A stretch of 34,847 nt of DNA from CAYWHE01 sp964458125 (GCA_964458125.1 CAYWHE010000011.1:1-34847), one strand, 5' to 3'; shown: positions 1 to 9,095, counted from the first letter of the stretch. The notes: generated from the letters alone by a model not told the origin. Program-made: numbers and translations.

Positions 1-521
1 GTGGCGCCGGGAAAATACCATTGCCAGCTGACGGGGTTGTTATAGGAAAGATCGGTAAACCCGATGCAGGCATCCTCACAAAATACACTGTCGCTTGCAC
101 TCAGCCCTGCCACCGGGGCAGGAAAGCAACCGTTCAGCGGGGCGTTGGCATAATCGAAGATGATCAATGAACAGGAATCCAGGGTGGGGATGCCACCATT
201 CAGATTCAGATCGTTGTTGTTTTCATAATAGACGTAGTGAATACCTCCGCTCATCAGCAGCGTGGCGGTGTTTTTCACCAGGATGGTATCGATTCCGCCC
301 GATACCGAAAGTACGGAACCGGCTTCCAGGTAAATATTGTGAAAGCCGCCCCCTGTAAAAAGAGTATCGCCCTTGCATACCCATACCGGGTCAAACCCTC
401 CGTTGATGAGCAGGTTGGAGTCGGTCACCAGGGTGTTGGAAGGAATGGCAAACAGGCACTGGGCGCTGGCAACATGCCCATTGCACGCCACCAGGATCAG
501 GATAAGCATTACTTTTTTCAT
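1..521 (-). CDS. Secreted PKD-domain protein, 5' part only
   Basis: Minus-strand reading frame open from an ATG at 521 to the window edge (173 codons seen, C-terminus missing). Residues 1-20 form a signal peptide: a Lys-Lys start, a hydrophobic LILILVA core and a cleavage site near ASA-Q. The next ~130 residues are Gly/Asn-rich, with several NGG/SGG turns that suggest a beta-helix or repetitive adhesin-like fold. The last visible residues read like the start of a PKD/CHU-type domain (GFTDLS, then WQWYFPGA). Proteins of this build in Bacteroidota are normally exported across the outer membrane and often end in a T9SS sorting domain, which would lie off the left end. A very good promoter precedes the start. 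The general class is sure; the function is unknown. Confidence 0.85.
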   Translation of the reverse strand, partial: MKKVMLILILVACNGHVASAQCLFAIPSNTLVTDSNLLINGGFDPVWVCKGDTLFTGGGFHNIYLEAGSVLSVSGGIDTILVKNTATLLMSGGIHYVYYENNNDLNLNGGIPTLDSCSLIIFDYANAPLNGCFPAPVAGLSASDSVFCEDACIGFTDLSYNNPVSWQWYFPGA

Positions 522-554
522 CGGTTTGATTTTATGTAGATCATGCTGATCACA

Positions 555-584
555 CAAATATACCATGTTCGCCGGACCTGACAA
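555..584 (-). promoter_or_regulatory. Bacteroidota-type promoter for the PKD protein
   Basis: On the minus strand TTG (584-582), a 19-base spacer, then TATATTTG (562-555). This matches the Bacteroidota sigma consensus TTG-N19-TAnnTTTG. The -7 box ends 33 bases before the ATG at 521. It is the best complete promoter in the window. Confidence 0.7.
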
Positions 585-677
585 CAAGGTTCATCCTTTT
601 CTAACGGATTATTTTGTTACTTTATGGCCTGGTTGTGATTCACCGTATCGGTGAATCCCGCCGAAAAACCATTGATT

Positions 678-1412
678 ATGAAAACCCTTCTGTATACCGC
701 CGTCCTGACAGGATTCTTATCCTTCTTCTGCCTGAAAACTTTTGCCCAGAAATTATCCGTCATGAACGGACAGGCGGTTACGGAAGAAGGTATTGAAATG
801 GATTGCTGGACCGCTTACCTGGACCAGGATGTGGAGTATTGTCAAAAATCCTTTGATGCCTTCATGGATAAAAGTTTTGCCTATAAAACCTATAAACGCG
901 CGAAAGGAATTTATTCCGTGGACAAAAAGCGCTTTTCTGAAATAACAGCTCTCCGTCTCGATGTGCGTGCCATTTTTAATAAAGAGTCCGGTGGCGCTTC
1001 CGTCAGCTTTATTTTTAGTCCGGGCTATGATGTTTACCTGAGTACGACCACGTATTCGGATGACTTTCAGAAAGCCGAAAAACTGGTAAAAAATTACGTG
1101 CGTTTTCACTACAACGCCTATTACACCAAATTAAACGAGTCCTATGCATCCAAAATCAAAGACCGGGAGAACGACATCAAAAGCAATGAAAATAAAATTG
1201 ATAAATTAAGGGAATATATTTCCGCAAATGAAGCCAAAATAAGTGCGGCCGATCCGGGTGCCGATAAATTAAAAGACAAAAACTCCCGGTACCAAAAGGA
1301 AATAGAAGAAAAAACCGCGTCCATCATAGCCAGCAGGACTGAAATAGCCAAACTCCAGGAAAATATAATTACTGCCAATGAAAGTCTGAAAAAAGTTTCG
1401 GCGTATGAATGA
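678..1412 (+). CDS. Secreted protein with C-terminal coiled coil, unknown function
   Basis: Encodes 244 residues from the ATG at 678. An ATG 27 bases upstream would add nine residues in front of the signal peptide, so 678 is preferred: it begins MKTLLYTAVL and gives a clean signal peptide cut after TFAQ. Residues ~20-150 look like a small mixed alpha/beta domain. From ~155 to the end the protein is almost entirely charged and helical (repeats of KIKDREN, KIDKLRE, EIEEK, EIAKLQE), a long coiled coil. I do not recognise the family. It faces nadA tail to tail with only 7 bases between stop codons. The TTATTTTG at 609-616 resembles a -7 box with one mismatch. Periplasmic or outer-membrane associated by inference. 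Confidence 0.75.
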   Translation: MKTLLYTAVLTGFLSFFCLKTFAQKLSVMNGQAVTEEGIEMDCWTAYLDQDVEYCQKSFDAFMDKSFAYKTYKRAKGIYSVDKKRFSEITALRLDVRAIFNKESGGASVSFIFSPGYDVYLSTTTYSDDFQKAEKLVKNYVRFHYNAYYTKLNESYASKIKDRENDIKSNENKIDKLREYISANEAKISAADPGADKLKDKNSRYQKEIEEKTASIIASRTEIAKLQENIITANESLKKVSAYE

Positions 1413-1419
1413 GAACCAG

Positions 1420-2406
1420 CTAACGGGCTGAAATTTCCAGCATCCTTTTAAGGGATTTCAGTGCGGGCGCCTGCAAATGCCCTGGAATGACAACTTCCGG
1501 TACTTCGTTTTTCATACACAGGTATAATTTTTCCAGCGTATTGAGTTTCATGTAGGGGCAATCATTGCAGGCGCAGTTGTTTTCAGGAGGTCCGGCTATA
1601 AATGTCTTCTGCGGCGATAATTTCTGCATCTGGTGCAGAATACCTGACTCGGTGACCACAATAAATTCCCTGGCCGGATCATTCTTCGTGTAGTTCAGCA
1701 ATGCTGTTGTGGATCCTATAAAATCAGCCAGTTTCAAAACAGGCTCTTCACATTCAGGATGAGCGATTACCTGGGCCTGCGGATGTCTTTCCTTTAATGC
1801 AGCAATCTTTTTTTGAGAAAATATTTCATGCACCATACAGGCACCGTTCCACAATACCATCTTCCTTCCCGTCTTTTTCATGATATAAGCACCCAGGTTT
1901 TTATCCGGTGCAAATATAATGGGCTGATCTTCGGGAACACTTTCCACTATTTTCACCGCATTGCTTGATGTACAGATGATGTCGCTCAGGGCCTTTATCT
2001 CTGCGGTGCAGTTGATATAAGAAATGACCACATGCCCTGGATGCGCCTGTTTGAATTTAAGGAATTCATCGGGCGGGCAGCTGTCGGCCAAAGAACATCC
2101 GGCTTTCAGGTCGGGCAACAACACCTTTTTGTCCGGATTCAGCAGTTTGGCCGTCTCCGCCATGAAATGCACCCCCGCAAAAACAATCCTGTCGGCCTTT
2201 GTTTTTTCCGCTTCCTGGGCAAGGCCGAGGCTATCCCCGATAAAATCCGCTATATCCTGTATATCTCCCTCCTGGTAATAATGCGCCAGAATAATGGCGT
2301 TTTTTTCCTTTTTAAACTTCCTGATCTCTTCAAAAAGATCCAGATCCGGGTCTATGGGTTCATCCCAAAAGCCCGTCCGGCTGATCATTTCATCACGGGT
2401 TTCCAT
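1420..2406 (-). CDS. nadA: Quinolinate synthase
   Basis: Condenses iminoaspartate with dihydroxyacetone phosphate to make quinolinate in de novo NAD synthesis; a cytoplasmic [4Fe-4S] enzyme. The 328-residue product matches the family length. Expected cluster cysteines are visible at 104 (KAGCSLADSC), 190 (WNGACMVHE) and 283 (NDCPYMKLNT), together with the substrate-site motifs AHYYQ (41-45), ISYINCTAE and APDKNLG. The ATG at 2406 is kept because the family usually has 5-30 residues before the first helix. Neither nadB nor nadC is adjacent, so it appears to be a single-gene unit transcribed from the AT-rich region upstream. Confidence 0.96.
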   Translation of the reverse strand: METRDEMISRTGFWDEPIDPDLDLFEEIRKFKKEKNAIILAHYYQEGDIQDIADFIGDSLGLAQEAEKTKADRIVFAGVHFMAETAKLLNPDKKVLLPDLKAGCSLADSCPPDEFLKFKQAHPGHVVISYINCTAEIKALSDIICTSSNAVKIVESVPEDQPIIFAPDKNLGAYIMKKTGRKMVLWNGACMVHEIFSQKKIAALKERHPQAQVIAHPECEEPVLKLADFIGSTTALLNYTKNDPAREFIVVTESGILHQMQKLSPQKTFIAGPPENNCACNDCPYMKLNTLEKLYLCMKNEVPEVVIPGHLQAPALKSLKRMLEISAR

Positions 2407-2966
2407 GGCTCACTTGCTGAGAACAAAAGTAATCAATATATTCAACAAACGATTTCAACTCCTTCATCATCCTATTATATATATATTTTTTTTTAAAATA
2501 AAATAATATGTTAATTATATGCTGTTGATAAGGCTTAAAAAATAATCGCGCGGGGATTGACGGATACGTTTATCACGCTTTTTAAACAAATTATAAACAG
2601 TTTGCCCTTCCCAGGGAATTGAATATGAATTCGCTTTCAGGTTATGAACAATCGGTTGAAGAGGCATGCTATTCATAACTTCCTGTTTCGCAGTTGTTGA
2701 TAAAGGCAACCGGAAATGTTCACATATTTCCACAACTATTATTTCAAAACAATAGGATGTAATATAAATATTTATAACCGCGCTGTCTGATTAACAACCG
2801 GCAAAAAAGTATGGATTGTTTATGAACGTCTTTTTTTGTTTTAAACAATTTTCAGGTTGATAATTCAAGTTATAAAGGTCTCATTTTCAACTTTGTTATT
2901 TTACAGGGCCAGGGATGTTCAGAAGTTGTTCATAGCCGGGTAAAAGGTTAGAAATGCGGTCGAAAG
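2407..2966. other. AT-rich intergenic region between nadA and the metal-efflux locus
   Basis: About 560 bases with no convincing gene. A 72-codon minus-strand frame (2515-2733) starts at GTG and has no protein-like features. The stretch holds the nadA promoter at its left end and four copies of a TTATGAAC-like word: 2641-2649, 2671-2679 (inverted), 2819-2827 and 2928-2936 (inverted). The first two form an imperfect inverted repeat with 21 bases between arms. No T-rich terminator hairpin was found for the efflux operon that ends at 2967. Confidence 0.5.
2424..2431 (-). promoter_or_regulatory. -7 promoter box of nadA
   Basis: TACTTTTG on the minus strand fits TAnnTTTG exactly and ends 18 bases before the nadA ATG. 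Upstream TTTG words exist, but at spacings of about 14 and 24 bases, so the -33 element is not ideal. Confidence 0.45.
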
Positions 2967-4166
2967 TTAATGTTCATGTTCTCCCTCATTGGTCATCATG
3001 GACATGAGGTAATAACTGCCATTGATTACCAGGCGAACATCATCCTGAATATCCTGCAGGGGAGTTATCTCTGTAAACCCGTTATCGGTAATTCCCCGTT
3101 TAACCGGTATGCGTTCAAAGGAAAACTCTCCGGCTGTATTTGATTCTGCCCGGATAAAAATATAATCATTGCCTCCAAAGGAGATGATGGCCGATTCGGG
3201 AACGGAAGGAAAGGTGTTGGTTTCGATGGCAATGTTTGCAGTTACGTTCATACCTTCAATCAATCCTGTTTTATCTCCCGTAACAGTTGCATGAACGGGA
3301 ACGGATTTGCTTTCGCCTTCAAAGGCGCTACCGATGGAAAATATTTTAGCCGTGTATTGTTTACCGGGTATATTGGTCAGCCTGATGTCTACCTGTTGCC
3401 CGATTTTGATTTTATTCAGATCCTGCTCATAAATAAAGAGGTCAATATGCAACTGGGCGTTGTCCACCACATCCATCAGTTCATCGGTTGGTTGTACCGT
3501 TTTTCCGATGTTGATGCTGATATGGGAAACGTTTCCGTTACTGGGACTTTTAATGGTTGCTGCGGGGGATATATTTTCTGCAAGCAGTGTTTCAGCATTG
3601 ATATTCAGCAGGGACAATTGTTTTTTTAAGGCATGGTGTTTTGCCGTCAGCGTATGATAATCGGATTCTGTTTTCTGAAACACTTTCTGTGCGGAGACAT
3701 TTTTATCGCTCAGCTCCTTTTGTCTTCTCCATTCGGCAGCGGAATAGTTCAGCTGGGCCTGGGTTTCAAGGTAATCCTGCTGCAGTTTAATAAAGTCATC
3801 ATGGACCAGGGTGGCAAGTATTTGTCCCTTGCTGACCATATCGCCTTCCTGAACCAGGATGGATTGAATCGTTCCTCCATGCGCGCAGGAAATACTGGCT
3901 TTATTCTGTGGCGGCACCTTCAGGTACCCGGCCGCGCGCAGGGTTCCTGTCAGATTTTTTTGCTCCACGCTTCCCAATTGAAGATGGATGGCTTCGGCCT
4001 GCCGGCTGCTGAGATGAACGGTTGATTCTTTTCCATGGGAATGTTCCTCCACGACAGGTAGGGGTTTGGATCCGTTTTCATTTGTGCAGGAGGTGTGGAG
4101 CAATGAAAGAGCCGCCAGCAGCGGCAGGAACAGCAGGAACAAGTTGGTATGGTTTGGTTGATTCAT
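2967..4166 (-). CDS. RND efflux adaptor lipoprotein (CusB/CzcB family)
   Basis: Periplasmic adaptor that links the inner-membrane RND pump to the outer-membrane channel. The 399-residue product has a lipoprotein signal with lipid cysteine at 27 (LLHTSC). The barrel-sandwich/lipoyl half-motifs are visible (GGTIQSILVQEGDMVSKG and IKSPSNGNVSHISINIGKTV), flanking a helical hairpin at about 130-185. A beta-barrel domain follows (DIRLTNIPGKQY). Histidines cluster after the lipid anchor (EEHSHG) and at the extreme C-terminus (GEHEH), consistent with metal handling. It lies 11 bases downstream of the pump gene on the same strand, so it is co-transcribed. The metal is not clear from the sequence. Confidence 0.93.
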   Translation of the reverse strand: MNQPNHTNLFLLFLPLLAALSLLHTSCTNENGSKPLPVVEEHSHGKESTVHLSSRQAEAIHLQLGSVEQKNLTGTLRAAGYLKVPPQNKASISCAHGGTIQSILVQEGDMVSKGQILATLVHDDFIKLQQDYLETQAQLNYSAAEWRRQKELSDKNVSAQKVFQKTESDYHTLTAKHHALKKQLSLLNINAETLLAENISPAATIKSPSNGNVSHISINIGKTVQPTDELMDVVDNAQLHIDLFIYEQDLNKIKIGQQVDIRLTNIPGKQYTAKIFSIGSAFEGESKSVPVHATVTGDKTGLIEGMNVTANIAIETNTFPSVPESAIISFGGNDYIFIRAESNTAGEFSFERIPVKRGITDNGFTEITPLQDIQDDVRLVINGSYYLMSMMTNEGEHEH

Positions 4167-4177
4167 TTCCTTGGTAA

Positions 4178-7100
4178 TTATGGATTAATTAAGTAGTTGA
4201 TTTGAATGACGGCCTGGTTAAAATTATTCAGGGCTTCCAGGTATTTTTGACGTATGTCAATGCTTTGTGAAAGCAATGCGGTGTATTCCAGGTAACCGAT
4301 TTCCCCGTTCCGGAATGCCAGTGTGGCTGCGTTTTGCAATTCGTCAGCCTGCTGCAAGCCGGTGGTTTCATAATAAACGAGCAGTTGCTCCTGCTTTTTC
4401 TGTTCCAGGCTGGTTTGTTCATACAAGGAACGGAATTGCAGGGAGGCGTTTTCCATATCCTTTTGTGCAATCAGTTTTTGAATCCTGGCGGCCTGCAGCC
4501 TTCCCTGTTGTCCCCAGAAAAAGACCGGTATGCCCACACCTATCGAGTAACCATATAGCCCCGGCTTTTCCCGGTACCAGTTTTGATTGAAAAAACGAAA
4601 ATTAAATTCCGGAAGAAACCGGCTTATTTCAGCCTGTTGCTGATAACCCGCCAAGGTAATTTTTTCCCGGTAAATGTTCAGGAAAGGGTGATTGGGATTG
4701 GGTTGGGGAGACGGGTTTGCCGGCAGCTTTTGCATGGCCTTGTTTTCGGGGAGAATAAAATCGTCCGTATAAAGAAGTTTTTTTAGTTCCTGTTGGGATA
4801 TGGCAACGGCGGTATGGGCTGACTGCAGGGCCAGCAGTACTTCCTGCCGCCTGGCTTTTGCAGAGATCATTTCGAGTTTGTTGGTTTCGCCCGCCTGGAA
4901 GCGGAGGGCGGCGGCGGTTTCAAAATCAGCGAAAAGGCTGTCCTGTTGTTGAAAAAGCTTTTCCTTTTCCACGGCCAGCCACAGATGGAAATACGCGCTC
5001 CTGACCTGGCGTACCAGCTCTTTTTTAGAAAGTTCAAGATCGGATAGGGCTATGTTGGTTTGCTGTTTGCCCGCCCTGCCTTGCGCCAGGTAAGTAGTTG
5101 GAAATTCAATGGACTGAGAAAATCCGATTTTTAAAATTCCGTTCGACTGATTGTTGCCCTGTATCAGATCTTCATTCTCATAAAAAAATGAAGTTTTACC
5201 CAAATCAAAGGCCGTTTTTTGAAGCTTCTGATTTTGAGAAACAGCCAGTTGTGACGACTGGATGCCGGGATTGTTTTTTAAGGCGACAGCTATACAGCTA
5301 TCCAGGTTCAAACGCTTAACCCGATCCTCCCCTGGGGAGCCAGGTGATTGTCCGCATACAATGGTGGATGCACCAATCAGCAATACCAGAACGGGAAATG
5401 AAGGTCCCGGGGTTGTTTTGCTGTTCCGGGAAAACAAAATATACAGGGACGGCAAAACCAGTAACGTTAAAACGGTGGCGGTGATAAGACCACCGATCAC
5501 CACCGTGGCAAGCGGGCGTTGCACTTCAGCGCCTGCAGTTGTGGAGATGGCCATGGGCAGAAACCCGAAGGAGGCCACGCAGGCAGTCATCAGTACCGGT
5601 CTTAATCGCATCCGGGTTCCCCGGCGGATACGTTCCAAAATATCTTCTTCTCCCTCCTTTTCCAGTTGGTTAAACGTGCTGATTAAAACAATTCCGTTCA
5701 ATACAGCCACGCCAAACAGGGCAATGAAGCCTACCCCGGCCGAAATGCTGAAGGGCATGTCGCGCAACCAAAGGGCGAAGATGCCGCCAATTGCGCTCAG
5801 CGGGATAGCCGTATAAATAAGCAGGGCTTCACGTGCGGAATTGAAGGCAAAAAAGAGCATTACAAAAATGAGCAGCAAGGCTACCGGCACGGCAATCAAC
5901 AGGCGCCTGTTGGCTTCTTCCAGGTTTTTAAATGAACCGCCGTAAGTAAAATAATAGCCAGCCGGTAATTTTACCTGGTTATCCAATTTTTCTTTTAGTT
6001 CATTCACCAGGCTTTTAACATCGCGTCCCGAGATATTGAATCCGATGACAATTCTGCGCCTGGCATCTTCACGGCTGATTTGATTGGCACCAAGCACATA
6101 ATCAATGTTAGCCACCTGTTGCAATGGAATCTGACCGCCTGAAGGCAGCGGAACGAAGAGATTCCGGACATCTTCGATATCCTTTCTGTTTTGCTGCAAC
6201 AGCCGCACCACCAGGTCAAACTTTCGCTCATTTTCAAAAACGCTTCCGGCAGCCTCACCGGCAAAGGCGGTTCGGACGATGCGATTGAGGTCTTCAATAT
6301 TTAATCCATAGGCGGCAACCCGGCTGCGGTCGTACTCAACGGCAATCTGAGGCATTCCCAGTGTGCGTTCCACTTTTGGATCCTGGGCGCCCTCAACCGT
6401 ATGAATGACGGCAGCAACCTTTTCGGCATACCACGCAAGCGAATCCATATTTTCACCGAAAATTTTTACGGCAACGTCCTGCCTGACCCCCGTCATCAGT
6501 TCATTAAAGCGCATTTCAATGGGCTGTATGGCTTCGAAGGCAACACCGGGAATATGGGTCATGAGGGCATTGAGCATGGTGTCCATCAGATCCTGGTAGA
6601 CCGGCGTGGTTTGCCATTCTTTTTTTTCCTTTAAAATAATCATCACATCCGTATCAAAGGGCGCCATGGGGTCGGTTGGAATTTCTGCCGTACCGGTTTT
6701 GCAAACCACCTGTTTGACTTCCGGAAAGCGCATGAGTACCTTTTCAACAACGGCATTATTTTTTACGCTCATGTCTACCGTGCTTCCTTCGACGAGCATG
6801 GAGTGAAAGGCAAAATCGCCCTCTTCCAGGGTTGGCAGAAATTCTGATCCCATCCGGGTGAATAGCAGGACAGCGAATACAAACAGAACGGAACCGGAAG
6901 CAATAACAACGGCTTTTCTGTGCATGGCAAATTCAATCGCCGGGTTGTACATACGCTGAAACAGGTCCATCATCTTATCACTGATGTTTCTTTCCGGAGA
7001 CGTTTTTTTCGGAAGAAACAAGGCGCTCATCATGGGCACATAAGTGAGCGAAAGAAGCAATGCACCGATGATGGCAAATGAAACGGCCATGCCCATCGGC

Positions 7101-8533
7101 TTAAACATTTTTCCTTCAATGCCAATGAGGGTGAGGATTGGAATATAAACGATAAGAATGATGATTTGTCCGAAAGTGGCCGAGTTCATCATCTGCGTGG
7201 CGCTTTGTCTGACCTCATGGTCCATTTGTTTTTGGCTCAGTCGTATAATTCCCTTTTCATGGTAGCGGCTATGAAGCACCCTGGTTAATACCGCTTCCAC
7301 AATAATAACGGCTCCGTCCACAATCAAACCAAAATCAATGGCGCCCAGGGACATTAAATTGCCGGTAACGCCAAAAATGTTCATCAGGATTATGGCAAAC
7401 AGCATGGACAACGGGATAACCGATGCGACAATAAAACCTGCACGTAAATTCCCGAGGAATAAGACGAGAATGAAAATCACAATCAATGCGCCTTCCAGCA
7501 AATTGGTTTCCACCGTGCCGATGGCGCGGCTTATCAGCGAGCTTCGGTCCAGGAAAGGCTCAATGGTTACGCCTTCGGGCAGCGATTTCTGAATAACGGG
7601 AATTTTTTCCTTGATATGTTTCACCACTTCCGCACTGTTCATTCCTTTCAACATCATGATAACCCCTCCGGAGACCTCCCCGTTACCGTTCCTGGTCATG
7701 GCGCCGTAACGGTTGGCGCTGCCGAAATGAACCGTTGCCACATCACGGATGAGAACAGGAATCTGAGCATCTGTTTTGACCACGATCCGGCCTATGTCTT
7801 CCAGTGATTTTACCAGCCCGATGCCCCGGATGTAATATGCCGTGGAACTTTTTTCAATAAAGGCCCCGCCCGTGTTTTCATTATTTTTGCCAAGCGCATC
7901 AAAGACTTCGGGCAGGGTGACATTCATGCTTTTCAAACGCATGGGATCAATGGCCACTTCGTATTGCCTCAGGTGACCGCCAAAGCTGATAACTTCTGCC
8001 ACGCCCGGTGTGCCCAGCAACTGCCGGCCCACAATCCAGTCCTGCATTTCGCGCAGCTGCATGTCGGAATATTGATGTTCATACCCCTTTTCCACATGGA
8101 GCACATATTGAAAAATCTCGCCCAGGCCGGTGCTGACCGGTCCCATAAATGGCTTTCCCATGCCTGCGGGAATATTTTCCAGTGCTTCTTTAATGCGCTG
8201 GTCAACCAGGCTGCGTGCAAAATAGATGTCCACGTTATCCTCGAACACGACCGTTATGACGGATAAGCCGAAACGTGAAATACTGCGCACTTCTACCAGA
8301 TTGGGCAGGGAAGCCAGGCTTCGTTCAACAGGCGCCGTCACGAACTGTTCGACTTCCTGCGCGGCAAGCGAAGGCGTTAAAGTAAAAATCTGCACCTGGT
8401 TGTTGGTAATGTCGGGCACGGCATCTATCGGTAGTTTTGTCAGCGAGTAGCTTCCATAGACGATGAGCGCAAGGGTGAAGAGGCCTACTGCAAATTTATT
8501 CTGAATGGAAAACCGGATGATTTTATTTATCAT
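4178..8533 (-). CDS. CusA/CzcA-type heavy-metal RND pump fused to TolC-like outer-membrane factor
   Basis: A 1451-residue fusion. The start is placed at the ATG at 8533 (MINKIIRFSIQNK, the usual RND N-terminus) rather than at the frame opening at 8566. Residues 1 to ~1040 are a complete HME-RND pump: the charged TM4 motif GAIDFGLIVDGAVIIVEAVL near 395-415, the periplasmic segment TAEIPTDPMAPFDTD, and the paired TM blocks. A short linker and one more hydrophobic segment (VLVLLIGAST) follow. Residues ~1065-1450 are an outer-membrane efflux protein domain (LDSCIAVALKNNPGI, long helices with ELSKKELVRQVRSAY). The TDPM-type motif is closer to Czc-like divalent-cation pumps than to CusA, but the substrate stays open. 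It drives proton-dependent metal export with the adaptor encoded just downstream. Confidence 0.95.
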   Translation of the reverse strand: MINKIIRFSIQNKFAVGLFTLALIVYGSYSLTKLPIDAVPDITNNQVQIFTLTPSLAAQEVEQFVTAPVERSLASLPNLVEVRSISRFGLSVITVVFEDNVDIYFARSLVDQRIKEALENIPAGMGKPFMGPVSTGLGEIFQYVLHVEKGYEHQYSDMQLREMQDWIVGRQLLGTPGVAEVISFGGHLRQYEVAIDPMRLKSMNVTLPEVFDALGKNNENTGGAFIEKSSTAYYIRGIGLVKSLEDIGRIVVKTDAQIPVLIRDVATVHFGSANRYGAMTRNGNGEVSGGVIMMLKGMNSAEVVKHIKEKIPVIQKSLPEGVTIEPFLDRSSLISRAIGTVETNLLEGALIVIFILVLFLGNLRAGFIVASVIPLSMLFAIILMNIFGVTGNLMSLGAIDFGLIVDGAVIIVEAVLTRVLHSRYHEKGIIRLSQKQMDHEVRQSATQMMNSATFGQIIILIVYIPILTLIGIEGKMFKPMGMAVSFAIIGALLLSLTYVPMMSALFLPKKTSPERNISDKMMDLFQRMYNPAIEFAMHRKAVVIASGSVLFVFAVLLFTRMGSEFLPTLEEGDFAFHSMLVEGSTVDMSVKNNAVVEKVLMRFPEVKQVVCKTGTAEIPTDPMAPFDTDVMIILKEKKEWQTTPVYQDLMDTMLNALMTHIPGVAFEAIQPIEMRFNELMTGVRQDVAVKIFGENMDSLAWYAEKVAAVIHTVEGAQDPKVERTLGMPQIAVEYDRSRVAAYGLNIEDLNRIVRTAFAGEAAGSVFENERKFDLVVRLLQQNRKDIEDVRNLFVPLPSGGQIPLQQVANIDYVLGANQISREDARRRIVIGFNISGRDVKSLVNELKEKLDNQVKLPAGYYFTYGGSFKNLEEANRRLLIAVPVALLLIFVMLFFAFNSAREALLIYTAIPLSAIGGIFALWLRDMPFSISAGVGFIALFGVAVLNGIVLISTFNQLEKEGEEDILERIRRGTRMRLRPVLMTACVASFGFLPMAISTTAGAEVQRPLATVVIGGLITATVLTLLVLPSLYILFSRNSKTTPGPSFPVLVLLIGASTIVCGQSPGSPGEDRVKRLNLDSCIAVALKNNPGIQSSQLAVSQNQKLQKTAFDLGKTSFFYENEDLIQGNNQSNGILKIGFSQSIEFPTTYLAQGRAGKQQTNIALSDLELSKKELVRQVRSAYFHLWLAVEKEKLFQQQDSLFADFETAAALRFQAGETNKLEMISAKARRQEVLLALQSAHTAVAISQQELKKLLYTDDFILPENKAMQKLPANPSPQPNPNHPFLNIYREKITLAGYQQQAEISRFLPEFNFRFFNQNWYREKPGLYGYSIGVGIPVFFWGQQGRLQAARIQKLIAQKDMENASLQFRSLYEQTSLEQKKQEQLLVYYETTGLQQADELQNAATLAFRNGEIGYLEYTALLSQSIDIRQKYLEALNNFNQAVIQINYLINP

Positions 8534-8731
8534 GAGTGACTGGTATTGAACAGGCCGTTGAAGCAATGAGTGGCATCACAGGAAGAAACTGCAGTAAAGC
8601 CGGTTCATGCAGCATCAGCTATCCTGCTGCAGCCTGGAAGTTGTATGGAAGAGTAATAATTCCTGTCCGGTTTGCGGAGCGGGCCAATCCTAGTATGCCT
8701 GCGAAGGACAGAAACGGATCAGGAAATGCCG

Positions 8732-8749
8732 GACCACCCCGGGGCGGTC
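8732..8749. repeat. GC-rich palindrome between the small Cys-rich gene and the pump gene
   Basis: GACCACCCC followed directly by GGGGCGGTC, an 18-base palindrome with one mismatched pair, next to a run of nine A (T on the minus strand). On the transcribed minus strand the T run comes before the palindrome, so it is not a normal terminator. It may be an operator or a processing/attenuation site in the 225-base gap before the pump gene. Confidence 0.35.
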
Positions 8750-8758
8750 AAAAAAAAA

Positions 8759-9082
8759 TCAAGCTGTTTTCGGGGGCTGCCAGATGGAAGAAAAATAAGC
8801 GGATAAAAAAGGTTGCTGGAAGATATAATAAACCAGGTTAATGGATGAAGGTATTAATAGGAAGGAAGGAATGTGACCGGTTGTAATTTGTGTAGAGCAA
8901 CAGGAACAGGAACAAAAGGGGGAGCAACTGTCCTGATGTTCTTCGTGATGTTCTTTGGCCGCCTCCAGGCCGGACCTGGTTTCAGGTGAGTCGTTTTCAC
9001 AGGCATCAACACAGGGAATGAAAATCATCACCAGGAAGGTAATGGCTAAAAACAGCGCGGTTTGTTGTTTGGCTCCAGTCAC
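8759..9082 (-). CDS. Small exported Cys/His-rich protein (DUF6660-like) of the metal-efflux locus
   Basis: A 107-residue product starting at GTG (9082); no ATG lies between this codon and the preceding in-frame stop, so GTG is the only reasonable start. A hydrophobic signal segment at ~8-25 is followed by a His/Glu stretch (KEHHEEHQD) and a dense cysteine motif (SCSPFCSCSCCSTQ, 52-65), then a second hydrophobic patch. This layout matches what I recall of DUF6660, a Bacteroidota family found beside CusA-type pumps. It probably binds metal in the periplasm or signals metal load. It is the first gene of the efflux locus. The family name is from memory; the cysteine motif is seen directly. Confidence 0.75.
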   Translation of the reverse strand: MTGAKQQTALFLAITFLVMIFIPCVDACENDSPETRSGLEAAKEHHEEHQDSCSPFCSCSCCSTQITTGHIPSFLLIPSSINLVYYIFQQPFLSAYFSSIWQPPKTA

Positions 9083-9087
9083 GACTG

Positions 9088-9095
9088 CGAAAGTA
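9088..9095 (-). promoter_or_regulatory. Possible -7 box with almost no leader, metal-efflux locus
   Basis: TACTTTCG on the minus strand matches TAnnTTTG with one mismatch and ends only 5 bases before the GTG start. If used, transcription would begin at or next to the start codon (leaderless mRNA). Confidence 0.3.

Noticed and set aside
2515..2733. 72-codon minus-strand frame in the gap after nadA
   Set aside because: Starts at GTG, has no recognisable domain, signal or promoter, and lies in AT-rich DNA; likely chance.
5262..5816. 184-codon plus-strand frame inside the RND pump gene
   Set aside because: Antisense to the conserved pump/channel junction, low-complexity translation with no family features.
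8567..8758. Possible extra small gene between the Cys-rich protein and the pump
   Set aside because: Only a 101-codon antisense frame of low quality; the sequence looks like a leader region with a GC palindrome.
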